From NCBI GenBank assembly GCA_025403435.1, contig CM046353.1, forward strand, positions 12,634,836-12,698,835: a stretch of 64,000 nt of DNA, read 5' to 3'. This document shows, one piece after another, positions 1 through 12,028 of this stretch. The first letter of the stretch is position 1. Every line of letters begins with the position of its first letter. The notes beneath the pieces are model-generated. The model did not search any database and was not told the DNA's origin. It worked only from the letters and a program-made list of their open reading frames with translations. Source of the DNA: Artocarpus heterophyllus. Its lineage: Eukaryota > Streptophyta > Magnoliopsida > Rosales > Moraceae. Made by a program: the position numbers and the translations under genes.

Positions 1-584
1 ACACTTAGAGAAAGAAAACAAAATATAGAACAACCACTACAAAAGATAAACCCACTAGGTTCCAAAGAGAAAAAAATAAAACAGAAATATACCTCATTTC
101 AATTCGAATCAACTTCTAGAAAAATAGAACAAAGAGGAAAAACATCGTCTACAAAATCAACATCCTCATTGATCAAAGCAATGTCTTCAGCTTCATCTTC
201 ATCTTCACCTTTACCTATACCACCACCTTGACCAAAAGAAGCAACCTCTTTACTAGACTTACAAACAAGAGCTTTCATATGTTGACTTTCTTGCTCAGTG
301 TCTGTCGGTTCCATAGAACGGCAAGAAAGCTAACAAATACATAACATAAATTAAAAGAATCACAAGTGTGTCATATGAAAAAGTAAGATACAATTAAAAA
401 AAAAGGAAAAAAATGGCAGATTTTGCTCAAAGTTAATAAATAATGTCATATAGTTTTAAAAAGTGTAATTAATAGCATATCATATGAAATTGAGTAATAT
501 CTTATGAGAAATTGAGAAAAAACCTCAAAAAATCCTACATCTTTCTCCTCTATATCTCTCATCCTCCTTCCACGTCGACATTAC
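1..584. other. AT-rich sequence, no supported gene
   Basis: No gene is recognised here. The only notable reading frame is on the minus strand at 99-314: 71 residues with a strongly acidic Glu/Asp stretch in the middle, no recognised domain and no clear splice context. It could be an exon of an unrecognised gene, but composition alone does not establish that. Confidence 0.2.
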
Positions 585-1190
585 CGACGGCTGGGAAATA
601 CAATATTACTTCGGTAATACTCTATTACCGTGTTAGTAAAAGAATTCACCAGTCGGACCTCCAGCGGTCGAAAAATACAATATTACTGCAGTAATACTGT
701 ATTACCATGTAAATAAAAAAGTTCACCAGCGACTTTATTGGACGATCAGTGGCTGAAAAATAAATTATTACCATATAAATATAAAATTTCACTGGTGACT
801 TCGACGGACCACCAACGGTTGAGAAATACAGTATTAATGTTGTAATACTATATTACCGTGTACCCCTGACGGTCGAGAAATACAATACTAACCTTGTAAT
901 ACTATATTACTATGTAAATATAAAATTTCACCGATGGCTTCGCTGGACCGCTGGCGGCCAAAAAATACAATATTAATCTTGAAATGAAATACTATATTAC
1001 AACGTAAATACAATATTTCATTGGCCACTTTGCTAGACCATCGGTAGCCAAAAAATACAATATTAACCTTGTAATAATGTATTATAGTGTAAATACTATA
1101 CTTATATTACATACAAAAAATTACTATCGACGTCGTGGGACACCATCGGCATTGGCGACGTCATCGATGACTGAAAAATATAGTGTTTCA
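585..1190. repeat. irregular tandem repeat alternating AT-rich and GC-rich blocks
   Basis: About eight degenerate copies of one unit. Each has an AT-rich half (AAATACAATATTAACCTTG then TAATACTATATTACCGTG) and a GC-richer half (TTTCACCGGTGACTTCG then a CTGGACCACCGGCGGCC-like block). Unit starts fall near 596, 672, 753, 821, 873, 960, 1051 and 1171, so spacing varies from about 52 to 120 bp because of internal deletions and insertions. No coding potential is visible. It is not a standard satellite I recognise. Confidence 0.7.
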
Positions 1191-1846
1191 CTTTTAATAT
1201 GTAATGACCAAGGGAAATTCATTAATAAAATCAAATATTTAATTGGGTCTAATTAATGAATTTACTCTTAAAAAATTATATTTTTATAAAAATTACGATA
1301 ATGTACAAATAAGAAGTATTAATAAGAAATTTCATTGTGGCCTGATGCAATGCTGGATAATGCCAAATGTAGATTTTTAAAGCACAAATGCTTGGAAATT
1401 TGTGAAAAATATCCATGAAATGAATTTTACATCATAATTAATTACAATATTGTGACGCAAATAAATGGGCGATTACGGTAGAATAAGGTGGAAAAACATG
1501 CCAAAACCCTAAAATGTTGAAAAGGGGTACGACGCGGTGTAAGTACACTGCTAAGGTAAAAACACAGAAACTTAAAATGCTATGTTTGGGTTTCAAAGGT
1601 TAACCAAAGAATAGGAAGGATATTTAATGCAGTTCAAGAATAGGTTCTCCAACAGTTTCACCTCAATGGTATAAAAAAAAATACTATGTGGTGAAAAATT
1701 ACACTGTGTAAAGTGGTAGGTCCTACTAAGTGGACACCCAATGGATCCTTATTGGGCCACCATACCATGAAAGGTGGCCCAATCACAAATGGCCACTAAT
1801 CCCCATAATCATAGCCTAGTGGGTGACTCACCCATTAAAAAAAAAA

Positions 1847-1882
1847 GGGGGTGGGGGGGTGGGGGGGTGGGGTGGGGTTGGG
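1847..1882 (+). other. G-rich tract with G-quadruplex potential
   Basis: After a run of A, the plus strand carries at least six consecutive G-runs of 3-7 bases separated by single T or TT. This exceeds the usual four-run requirement for an intramolecular G-quadruplex. It could equally be a simple repeat produced by slippage. Confidence 0.55.
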
Positions 1883-3366
1883 ATAAGTCTTAAATAAAGA
1901 CTTAAAACATCAAAATCCTTTCATTTTATTCCCCATCAAATTTGGCAGCCCTTGTTTCCTCTCTCTCTCAAAATTTGGTTAAAAACAAGTATTCCACAAG
2001 ATTACTTTTAAGCAAGTTTCAAGCTGGAACCAAGCCCTAGTTCAAAGTTTCCTTAACTTTCAAGGTAAGAATCCAAACTTTTTTCAAGTTTTCTTAGAGT
2101 TTCTTTGGGGATTCAAGGGAGTTAATGAAGGTTTTCTCTTCCATGAAATATGTTTAGGAGAATTGGCAAGGAAATCAAGTGTTCAAGGTGCAAAATCACT
2201 ACTTTTTCATTGGTAAAGTTTAATTCTCCAAGTTTCAAAGTTTATGATGATTTTGTTTTGGTTTCCTTCAAGTATGGTATGTAATGATTTACAAAAGGTT
2301 ATTGCACACTTAAAATGATCTTATGGCATGGTTTGAGGTGAATTTGAGATATTTATGGGTAAAATTTCTGTTTAGTGAAAAATGGGTAGTTTTTGTAAAG
2401 TTTGAGTGTTTAGTGTTAGAATTGTGATTTGGGCATGAAAATGGTTTTGGAAAGTGTTGAATCTGCCTTCATAGTGGTGGAAATACTGTTTTAAAGCTAG
2501 ATTTTTCAAAAATTCCCAGGGACTAAATTGCAAAGAAAAAGTTTTTCTCAGCAAATTTAAAAAATGATAAAAAAAACACCACTATATAGTGGGGATTTTG
2601 AAAAAGTCAAAATACAAAAGTTGTAGATCTCAACGAAATTATTAAGAATTACAGGCAGTTCGTCGAAAATCGCTTCCATTTGTGAGTTACGAATTTTACA
2701 AAATTTGTTAAAATTGGAAAAAAAATTTCAAAGGGCAAAAACGTCATTTTGCAAAAGGAAATGAAGTATGGTACTTTGAGCAAATTTGATCCTTATGAAA
2801 AATGAAAAATTATGGTTTACAGAGATTATTTTTAGTTCCGGAGGTAAAATTATCAAAATTTTCAAATAAGGAACGAAATTGTAAAGTTTTATTAAAACGG
2901 GGCATTGATGTAAAATAAAGAGACCCGACACCCTAGGGTATTGTTTTAAAATTAACAAGCAACAATTTTTGCTAAAATAGTAGCAACAGATTTAAGAAAT
3001 TTAAAAGGCCCATTAAGGGCAAAATCGTCATTTTTACATAAGTGTCTCAAACGGATCTGAAACGTTTGAAATAGGAAAAAGGGATTATTAGTAAGATTTT
3101 CGCTTTTCATTAGAGACGATAGGGTAGAGTAGGATAGGAGCGAGAGAACCCATGATTATTAGAGTTGATGCAATTATACAACCCGATCTGTTAATTAACG
3201 ATCGTTTTGTATTGACACGTTGATGAAGTAGTGAAAATTTGGCTAATAGTACTGTAATTGGCCAAATAGGACCCTAGAAGATTAGGAAAAAGGGAACTGA
3301 GGTCGGCTTACGCAGCAACCAAAACAAGTAAGTACCAATCCCACCTATAGTATGAAATTGTAGGTA

Positions 3367-3590
3367 TAAAATATGATATATATATATATATATATAAAAT
3401 ATGCACTTGTATGTATATTATAATGCATACTTGTATGTGTATATTGATGTGTACCTGTGAGTATATAAAATGAGTACTTGTGTGTATATTATGTCGTACA
3501 CCTATGCATATATTGATGTGTACCTACGAGTATATAAAATATGTACCTGTGTGTACTATACAATAGAAGAGTATTTATATTTTGTGTATA
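3367..3590. repeat. AT/TG-rich minisatellite
   Basis: Starts with an (AT)n run and continues as degenerate repeats of 'tgatgtgtacctgtgagtat' followed by 'ataaaatgagtacttgtgtg'. The clearest pair begins near 3444 and 3513, a period of about 69 bp with a half-period of about 30-35 bp. No reading frame is associated. Confidence 0.55.
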
Positions 3591-4495
3591 ACATGTGAAT
3601 ATGACCTCATGCATGGTATGATAACCATAGTAATTGGACTGGTAAATATACCACTAGAAATAAAAAGAGTGTCGTACCGACTCTTGACCTAAGGGTTTTC
3701 AAGGTTGTGGTATGGTCTCGATGTCACGTAGACCTATGTGCGCAATTGTACGAACACTTTGTCTCTAGCTAAAGATAAGACATGATAAGGACAAAGATTG
3801 TTCATAATAAAGCATAATTGGATCATGCATTTCAATGAACATTGCATGTGGGCCGTGTATGAACTTACTAGGCGTAAGCTCACTTAGTATTTCATGCGAT
3901 AGGTATACCTACTAAAATGTCAGAATAAATTCACTGATGAGCTGATGAAGGGATATGAGTAGTGTGCAAAACTGGGTATGGATGCCACCATAGACATATT
4001 TCTGTTGTAAGATATTTTAAGTTATTTTGATACGTGTTGTATAAAAGCTGTAATATGGTTAAGTAAGACAAAATCTCTCTTGAAAATATTTAGCAAACAA
4101 TATTGTACAAGAAAGTTTGTTGATGTAAATATATATATATATTTGTATTTTGAAGGTTGCTAAAAACTGCATGTGTAATATATTTAAAAAAGAAGTATTC
4201 CCAAGTTTTTCACCTATACGTAAGTAAGAAAAGTGTTTTATCATAGCTCAAAAAAGATAGGTTGTGATATAATACCATATTACTGGATCTGAAAAAAAAA
4301 AACAAAAACAAAAACACTAAAAAAAATACCTAATAGACATCAAAATACAACAAGGCTATAAAAAAATGTACAAAAAGAAAACATTGATTTTCTTTTACAA
4401 CATAATTTTCTTTTTCTTTTTAGAATTTTTCCTATGTTAGTGTTTTGTAAAATTTTCACATTTTCAAATTATTTCCTATAAAAACAAAACACTAC

Positions 4496-5133
4496 TGTTG
4501 ATGCTTACCGTGATCCGGCGTCGGATCAACACCACGTGTGGCTGTGCAAGGTCTAGTTCTTCCTGGCTCACCTCTGCCAGGCCCGGCGCACCTGCAACAA
4601 GAGGAGGGACGCTTCAGAGGTGAGAGTAAGGCATCAGTCAAAGGACAAGGGCTTTCCGATGCTCAAGGCAAGGGTTGCTCGGTAGAGGATAGGAGCTTGT
4701 TAGGTAGGAAGTAGTCTCTCCCTCTAGAATGCAATAAATGCATCATATTTATAGGCTACCACTTGGACCGAGTGTCAGGTGGGTTTTGCCCACAACTTGG
4801 GTGTCACATCAAGGCGTGTCAGGCAATAGGCGACAAGTGTCACGTCCCCACGTCGATGGATTGGATTCCATTAAACGGTGAGTTATTTGCCATTTGTCGT
4901 CCTGTGGTGGCGAGTAGTAGTCCACTTGTGAGTGAGATTAATCCGACCCGAGCTAGTACATGGTTTGAGGTGGCATCCTGCTTACGGTACAGCCTCAGGG
5001 GCCCTGAGAAGCACCTCGACAGAGCGCACATCACGTCGGGGTGGGTAGCATGCTATCTAGAAGCCCTGCCAAGCTATTTAGCCGACCATCAAAGTTTGTC
5101 TCCTCGATGGTGGCTTCGAGCTCACCTTCAACA
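4496..5133 (-). repeat. 3' LTR of the Tat-lineage element
   Basis: 638 bp with TGTTGA...TCAACA ends. It matches 20045-20683 along its length and abuts the ACTAC target duplication on its outer side. Plus-strand reading frames inside it (for example 4763-5137) have no protein support. Confidence 0.92.
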
Positions 5134-5146
5134 TTAGCCCCCCAGT
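5134..5146 (-). promoter_or_regulatory. polypurine tract of the Tat-lineage element
   Basis: On the minus strand this reads ACTGGGGGGCTAA immediately before the 3' LTR. A G-run directly upstream of the 3' LTR is where plus-strand DNA synthesis is primed in LTR retrotransposons. Confidence 0.7.
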
Positions 5147-5359
5147 TCACCTGGTCGGTGTCCGGCTGGGTGGACTATGCCGAATGGGTGAGGTCGGCTG
5201 AAAGAAAGAAGACCAAAAGGCGCTCCGAAGAAGGGTGAGATGAGAGGTCGCAAGGATTAACCAGGGGACACGTGTCCCTCCGTGTTGACTACGCTTCCTG
5301 ACAGGTGTAATGATCATGTCTCTTCATTTTTCGTGCCTAGATTTTCCACCTGAAATGGC

Positions 5360-5367
5360 TATAAATA
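5360..5367 (+). promoter_or_regulatory. TATA box upstream of the antisense ORF
   Basis: TATAAATA, 148 bp before the ATG at 5515 and on the same strand as the extra ORF. It lies inside the element but outside the LTR, which suggests the extra ORF is transcribed from its own promoter, opposite to gag-pol. Confidence 0.5.
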
Positions 5368-5514
5368 GGCATTCCTTTTGTTAATTCTACACGACAGAAG
5401 TCAGATTTTCGCACCCGAAGAGTTCTTAGCTACCGAACTGTAGTTATTCACTCGAAGACTTCATATTTTCGAGTTGCCATAGCCTGAATAGGTAATTTCC
5501 TAAGGTGTACAAAA

Positions 5515-7842
5515 ATGAGTGATGTCACTGATTCCCAAAATATAAATATTTCCTAGTCAGAAAGCAGTCTGGAGAGCAGTTTGTCCACCATTCAAGCCGA
5601 TGTCGAGAACGTATCCCCAAAACAGGATGGGGCCTGCCGACTTAAACAGATATTGAGGGTCGACTCTCAGATAGTCCCCGAGCAGGAGTTTCTCACTCTG
5701 TTGGACGGGGAGAGGTCGATCAGACCATGCAAGGGCAAGGACCCATACATCAGGACGGCGACTGCGGGCTCCTCCCGAGTTACTGCTAGGGAGAGAGCCG
5801 AGCTCTAGGCCACCGGGGATGCTCCGAGCACATCTGACCAAAATTTCGAGGTCCTAGTTCAAGTTAAGGGCATAATCACAGTGGACATCTCTAATGAAGA
5901 ACGGGCGGCCGAGGTGGCAGAGGAGGCAGAGCAGCCCAAGATAGAAGAGGAGCGGGTTTGGGTTACTTGCGTTCGAGGTGTGACGGCGTAAAGGGTTACC
6001 CGGCCTGGGCAGACCTCAGCTGCGACTTATACCAGCGCTATGACGAAGTCTCGGCTAGAGGATTTGCGTGTCAAGTTTAGCATCATGGACACATGATCCT
6101 CATCGTGCCCGAGGAGAACGATTCGCCACTGGAACCACCCGAGGGATATGTTATGCTCTACGCTGAATTTTTCAGGGCTGGGCTACGCCTTTCATTTCAC
6201 CCATTCCTCCGCCAGGCACTTACTGATTTCAACGTGTGCCCGGCTCAGTTAAACCCGAACAGTTATTGGTCCCTGATCGGGATGTACGTATTGTGGAAGT
6301 ACCACCGGGTGACTAAGATGCCACTGGAAGCTTTCAAGCAAGTGTACAAGATGAAGAAGCTTTCTCGACAGTCAGGGTGGTATTATGTCACCGATTTCAG
6401 GAAGGATTTTATTTTAGGCAACCCCGACTTAGACAAACTCTAGAACTACGAGTGGTTCTACGTCGGGGGTAACTACTTGCCCGAGAGGGTGAGGCCATAC
6501 CTGGTGACCAACACGTGCCGAGGACGTTCGAACAGGGGCACGTGTGGTCCAAGAGGCCCTGGGCACCAAGCCATGTGATCAAGATGGTTGAAGACCTATT
6601 TGAGAAGTCGGAGGCGACCAAGCAACAGTCCTTCCTTCTCAAGAAGGAAACTCTTTCCCGTTATAGTTGGTTCGGGGAACCCAGCAGAACAAATCCACCA
6701 TCAATCTGTCCTGCCCGGTCTACCAGGCAAGTTACAGTCGCTAGGCCTAGTGCCATGGACGTCCTAGAGCCAAGCACTTCCCGATCTGGGTGGTCGATGA
6801 GGGAGCCATCATCATCTAGTTTTGAGGACTCGTCGAGTGGCTCCTTCGATGAGGGGCCACCCGTGACAGATGAGGACCTCAAGGACGTGATTCGGCTCAT
6901 TTACTAGTCTCGTCAACTTCGGTTCGGAGGTCAGCCCTAAGTTTTTTTTCTTTTTTTGTGTGCCGACCTGATTTTGACTTGGAAATTGTTTTGCAGAGAT
7001 GTCTTCACGGCCAAGCTCTACTACTGATAGACAGGCTCTAATGGAGAGCCTGAGGAAATAGAAAGGCAAGGCCGTAGAGGTTAGGAGGAAGCGTAAGCAG
7101 ACTCCCAGAGCGGAGCTTCCTCCTCGACCCGAGCATCTCCTCGTCTCGGTTCAAGAGCCACCACCCCTGCCTTTGAGGACTATTGTTTTATCGAAGGATA
7201 GACCTGTCGATGACACCGCGATGGTGTCTTCACAAGAACGCCAGAGGAGCCACCCGAACTACCATCGACCCATCTTGGAGCGCCTCGGGGATGTGATGCC
7301 CGAGGAGGATTTCCTTGTGAACCTCCGAGAGGAGGACTTTCAGAGCCTGTGCAATGCAGTTCTTTGCTCCACGGCTACTATAAGTGCTCGCCCATCCAGA
7401 GCTTTAATTTAACTTTTTGTCATTCCCGACCTTTCAATTGAAGTTTTGTTATCCTTAGACGAGTGCCATCTTGCACATGGCTTATTCAATCAGGATGAAG
7501 GACTTCCACAAAGGGAATGAGATGCATAAGAAAACCTTCCTCAAAAAGTCAGAGGTCGAGAAGAAGCTTAGTGCTAAGAACATTGAGCTAGACCAATTCA
7601 AGAACTCCCTTTCTCAAGCCGAGGAGGAAGCTCAGAAGGCTAAGGAGGATGCCACCGAGGCCAAAGCGAGGGCCGAGGAGGCTTGGAGGCAGGCCAGAGA
7701 GGCGAAGGATGAGGCTGTTCAGCTCCAGGTGCAACTGGTGTCTCTACAGGCCGACCACCAACGACTTTTAGACGAGCTTCGCGGCCTTCTAGCACAAGCC
7801 GTGGAGGAATTCAAGGCGTCTTCGGAGTACGCCGACTACTAG
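5515..7842 (+). pseudogene. antisense extra ORF of the Tat element (gypsy-type transposon domain plus coiled coil), decayed
   Basis: Runs opposite to gag-pol, between integrase and the 3' LTR. The likely start is ATG 5515, with a stop at 5554-5556 (TAG) and in-frame coding continuing from 5557. A conserved block at about 6140-6490 (GLRLSFHPFLRQ, then GWYYVTDFRKDFILGN) resembles the plant family annotated as putative gypsy-type transposon (PF04195-like). The C-terminal block 7471-7842 is a charged Ala/Glu/Lys-rich helix with heptad-like spacing, probably a coiled coil. Reading frames change at 5.8-6.1, 6.45, 6.9 and 7.4 kb. Some changes fall at intron-like sequence (AG acceptors after pyrimidine-rich runs ending near 6996 and 7460), others are stops. 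Extra antisense ORFs here are known for Retand/Tat elements. Their function is unknown and I infer none. Confidence 0.65.
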
Positions 7843-8936
7843 TACTTTGGCAAGACAGACCTTTAGGATCATCTGACAGTACCCTGAGGCTGAAGGCTTT
7901 GACTGGTCGCTCATAGTAGAGCCCGAGCAAGGCGCTGCTTAGGAACAGCAAGGTGAGAAGGTTGTCGTAGTGGACGGCGACAGTGACAGAGACGAGCAAA
8001 GCACTACCAGCGGTGGAGGCGAGAAAGGCGTGGCTGGGGATGAGACCCAGATCTAGGTCCTCTTTCTTCTTTTTTTTTTTGTCCAGGCTCGGGAGGTGCC
8101 CGGTTAATTGTACCTCCCCCACACTATGAATAAAATTTCCCTTCTTCACTTCCCAGATTTTTGTGTACCGTGCTTTAGATATTTTGCAAGTGCAAATATT
8201 CTTGGGAACATGTGTTCATATTTCGTGGTGAGAGGTTTCTTGGGAACGTAGTTAGAACTTTGTCTCACCGAGTTACCATAAACCTTGATCTCGAAATTTA
8301 ATTAGAGATCGGGCCAGGTTGGATGATTCTCGGGAGGGCATTCCTGAGCGATGGTTTTTTGAGCTTCTGTTTTACCAAGGACTACCGAGTTCATCTGAGT
8401 ATGGATAGTATCCGTTTACTCAGTTGATCCGAACGATCATCCCTGTTTACTCAGTTAATCTAAGCGGGGATGGTGTTCTCATTTTTTTGGTCGGGCAGAG
8501 CACAACAGCATGTGAATACCCTTACCCTATTGCCCCCTAGACTTGTCTAAGTTTTTGGAAACTTTATAAGTGTAGGACTCGTCGGGCACATTGTTGTACC
8601 GAGCAACATATTGGGTGGTCTATACGGCGATAGACTTAGAATCGGTGAGGTGCCGATCAGCCCCCCAGTCCGATTAGATAGGATGACTCTCCCTTGTTGG
8701 GAGTTATTGTCTGGTCCTCCAGGCTAGAGTTATGGCATCCCTCTTCAGGTTTGTTTATTTCCTTTAAACGTATTGCTCAATGGAATGGTGTAGAAAATTT
8801 GCATTGCATTAATGTGTAATATTTATATCCCAGCCCTATTCAATAGGCCTAGTTACAAAAGAATTTTGGCTAGAGATCAAAAAAAGGGTTTCTAGCCTCG
8901 ATGTTAACAAAAGAATCTTTTTAAGAGCTCGGTGTT
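7843..8936. other. non-coding spacer of the Tat element
   Basis: Lies between the antisense ORF and the integrase end. No reading frame is supported. A short direct repeat (tttactcagttgatccgaac, then tttactcagttaatctaagc) occurs at about 8416-8466. Confidence 0.4.
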
Positions 8937-10000
8937 CTAAGGATGACCGAGCTGGTTTCCCTCCATATCAGATAGTTTGTGCATGCCCGGCCTAACGATG
9001 TCGATGACCTTATATGGTCCATCCCACTTCGGACCGAAGGACCTGAGGTCGGGCTGTTGAACCGTGACCTTCTTTAGTACTAAATCCCCGATCTTAAAGC
9101 TCCTCGGTTGGACATGCCTGTTGTAATACCAGACTACCACTTGATTTTGGGCTGCGTTACGGATCGCTGTCTGGTTTCTTTTTCTTCAAGTAGGTCAAGC
9201 TCGGACATGAGTATCTTAGCATTCTAAACCTCCTCATAATGCTCGATTCTGAAGCTAGGTAGCCTTACTTCAGCCGGGATGACAGCCTCTGCCCCATACA
9301 CGAGGGAGAACGGGGTCTCCTTGGTAGCTGTCCAGGCTATTGTGCGGTAAGCCCAGAGCACTTGTGGGAGCTCATCAATCCATGCTCCCTTAAGGCCCTC
9401 GAGCTTTTTCTTCAGGTTATCTTTGATTGTTTTGTTCACAGCTTCTACCTGGCCGTTGCTTTGGGGATAGCTTGGGGAGGAGAAAACCTTCTTGATGTCG
9501 AGTTGCTCGCATAGGCAGATGAGACTTAAGGACTCGAACTGTTTGGCGCTGTCGATCCCGATCGTATGTGGGATTTCGAACCGACAGATGATGTTTTTCC
9601 AGATGAAGCTAGTGCATTTGGCTTCAATCATGTTGGTACATGATTCAACCTCAATCTACTTTATGAGATAGTCAATCGCCACAATGCAGTATTTGAATTG
9701 TGATCGGGTCAGGGGAAGGGGTCCAATCAGATCGATGGCCCACTTTGTGAATGGCCATGCTGAGGTTACTAAAATGAGGGGCTCGGCATGATAGCCGGGC
9801 ATTCTTGTGAATTGCTGACATTTGAGGCACTTTCGTGCAAAATCCTTACATTCTTGCTCTATGGTCGGCCAGTAGTAGCCCTGCCAAAGGCACTTTTGGG
9901 CCAACGATCGCCCCCCAAAATGGTTCCCACATAGACCTTTATGGATCTCCCTCATTACGTGATCGGCCTCCTTGGGGCTCAAGCACTTTAAGCATGGCAT
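8937..10000 (-). pseudogene. integrase region of the Tat element, broken
   Basis: Read leftwards from 10000. The zinc-binding HHCC domain is visible (EIHKGLCGNHFGG, then ARKCLKCQQF). The catalytic core follows with the first Asp in KWAIDLIGPLP and the Glu in NGQVEAVNKTI; the second-Asp motif reads IGIDSAKQF. A C-terminal block GDLVLKKV...GPKWDGPYKV is at 9140-8937. One stop near 9656 interrupts the core in frame, where relatives normally have Trp, consistent with TGG to TAG. A frameshift separates the core from the C-terminal block. The product would insert cDNA into the genome; this copy cannot be functional as read. Confidence 0.85.
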
Positions 10001-10238
10001 GGTGTAGCCTCGTCGGTATAGTTTGCCTCGATCATCAAGTATTAGCCCGAGCTGTTGCGTATCCGATGTGCCTCTTCTTGGTCGTCGGGCAATTCAGCTG
10101 TGATCAGGTATCGGATGATCGGGTCCATCCATGTGATCTTGGGTTCTTTGGCAAAGCTTGCTACTTCCTTGACAACGCTTGGTTCAACAGGTCTTTGAAT
10201 GGGGACCGAGGTAAGATCACTATCACCGAGGCCTGAGG

Positions 10239-10763
10239 CTAAAGGGCGTCAGCCTCTGAATTCTTTGACCGGGGGATCTGCTTGAAAGAGTATAATTTAA
10301 ATTGCCCGAGCAGTTGTTTGACTTCATGTAAAAATGCGGCCATTGAATCTGCTCGGGCCTGGAATCCGCCAATGATTTGCTGAACAACAAGCATAGAGTC
10401 GCTATGGATTATTATGCGGTCTACCCTAGGATCTTTGGCGATCCGAAGTCTGGCTAGAAGAGCTTCGTATTCTGCCTCATTGTTAGGGGCCTTGAAATCA
10501 AATCGGAGAGCGTAGGTCACCTTGTATCCATCTAGGCTTATTAAAATCAGCCCGGCACCTGATCCATTGATACATGAAGATTCGTCGACATAGAGCCTCC
10601 ATTTTGATTCTGAGGTGGCGCACTCCTCGCTGCAGCTAGGAGTACCCAGCATTTCTAGGGGAGCCTTCTCGGCCAATGGTGTGGCCTGTTCGGCATCTGT
10701 GAATTCAGCAATAAAGTCGGCCAGAGCTTGGGCTTTTATGGCTGTTCTCAATACAAAGTGCAC
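10239..10763 (-). pseudogene. second (archaeal-type) RNase H domain of the Tat element
   Basis: A 174-codon open stretch containing LYVDESSCINGSGAG, NNEAEYEALLA, HSDSMLVVQQ and IPRSKNSEADAL. This order of Asp, Glu, Asp and Asp motifs is typical of the additional archaeal-type RNase H found in Tat/Ogre polyproteins, downstream of the ordinary RNase H. It degrades RNA in the RNA-DNA hybrid during reverse transcription. It is the strongest single indicator of the Tat lineage here. Confidence 0.85.
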
Positions 10764-11006
10764 ATCGTACTAGCCGAGCTCTACTAACCATTTGGCCATG
10801 TGGCTTGATATCTCTGGGCTCTAGAGGACTTGCCGGAGTGGGAATTTAGTCGGGACCTTTATGGTATGGCCTTGGAAGTATGGTCACAACTTAGAAGCCG
10901 AAGTGATTACGGCGAAGGCCAACTTCTCGAAGGGCGGGTACTGTTCCTCGGCACCCTAGAAGGCATGGCTGGTATAGTAGACAGGCCTTTGGGCTCCATC
11001 TGCATC

Positions 11007-11279
11007 TCAGATTAGAATCGAGCTCATAGCTTTCTCAGACACGGCTAGATAGGCAGTCAAAACTTCGTTGGGCAAAAGTTTGGATAGGAGCAGAGGTGTG
11101 GCTAAATACTTCTTCAGGCTTTGAAAAGCTTCCTCACACTCCTTGCTCCATTCAAACCTCCCCTTGAGCACCTTAAAAAATGGGTGGCACTCATCAGTAG
11201 CCCGGGAGACAAATCTCGAAAGAGCCGCTATCATGCTGATGAGCCGTTGCACATCTTTAACAGTTTGAGGAGAATGCAT
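11007..11279 (-). pseudogene. RT connection and N-terminal part of the ordinary RNase H, Tat element
   Basis: Contains ALSRFVSRATDECHPFF, FEWSKECEEAFQSLKKYL and AVSEKAMSSIL, the conserved tether and start of the Ty3/gypsy RNase H-like domain, directly downstream of RT. The frame is lost on both sides and the rest, towards 10770, is not open. Confidence 0.75.
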
Positions 11280-11459
11280 GTCAATAATTGCCTGGGCCTT
11301 TTCTAGGTTGACCTTGATACCTCATTGGTTGACCAAAAATCTAAGGAATTAGCCCAAGCTTACTCCGAACACACACTTCATGGGGTTGAGTTTCATCCCA
11401 TATTCCTAGAGAATGTCAAAACTTTCTCAAAGATCGGCCATGTAGTCTTCTGCTCGGAC

Positions 11460-12028
11460 TTATTTTACTAGCATGTCATCCTCGTAGACCTCCATTGTTT
11501 TGTCGATCAGCCGAGCAAACATCTTATTGACAAGGTGTTGGTATGTAGCTCCGGCATTCTTCAGTCTGAAGGGCATCACCACATAGTAGTATAAGCCTTG
11601 GTCGGTAACAAAAGCTATCTTTGCTTGATCTTCCTCGGCCATTCTTATCTGGTTGTATCTAGAATAGGCGTCCATAAAGCTCAGGAGCTCGTGGTCGGCA
11701 GTGGCATCGATGAGCTGATCTATCCGGAGAAGCGAAAAGCAATCCTTTGGGCAGGCCTTGTTAATGTCGGTGTAATCAATATAGACCCGCCATTGTTGTT
11801 CGTCTTTTTGACAAAAATGACATTTGCCAACCACTCTGGGTATTTAACCTCCTTGATGAAACCTGTCTTGAGGTGATTTTGGACTTTTTTGTTTATTACA
11901 GTATACCTTTTTGGGTTAAAAGCTCTTCTCTTCTGTATCACCGGCCTATGGTCGGGTTGGACATTAAGCTGATGACTGATCACACTTGGGTCAATGCCTA
12001 GCATGTCTTCATGGGACCACGCAAACAC
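11460..12028 (-). pseudogene. reverse transcriptase of the Tat element, frameshifted
   Basis: Starts with [16 protein letters not shown] and [11 protein letters not shown], then [18 protein letters not shown] frameshift near 11800 moves to the second frame with [29 protein letters not shown] and the catalytic box VYEDDMLVK. Both Asp of the YxDD box remain. Relatives have YVDD, so x is Glu in place of Val. This enzyme copies element RNA to DNA. The frameshift and a further one near 12040 disable it. Confidence 0.88.

Larger units (their letters stand above)
1640..4060 (+). mobile_element. decayed LTR-like sequence, probably a Ty3/gypsy LTR relic
   Basis: A gene-free stretch whose phrases resemble LTRs of plant Tekay-type chromoviruses: a purine-poor leader with TTTCAAGGTAAG near 2060, a block about 'acaaaagttgtagatctcaa' near 2616, and an 'actaggcgtaagctcactta' block near 3868. 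I could not find matching TGT...ACA ends or a target duplication, so boundaries are approximate and the call rests on resemblance. It contains a G-rich tract (1847-1882) and a short minisatellite (3367-3590). Confidence 0.35.

Noticed and set aside
585..1190. CRISPR-like array
   Set aside because: Units are irregular in length, spacers are not unique and the sequence is plant nuclear DNA; it is a degenerate tandem repeat.
4763..5238. Plus-strand frames in and beside the Tat 3' LTR
   Set aside because: They cross the LTR border and polypurine tract and match no family.
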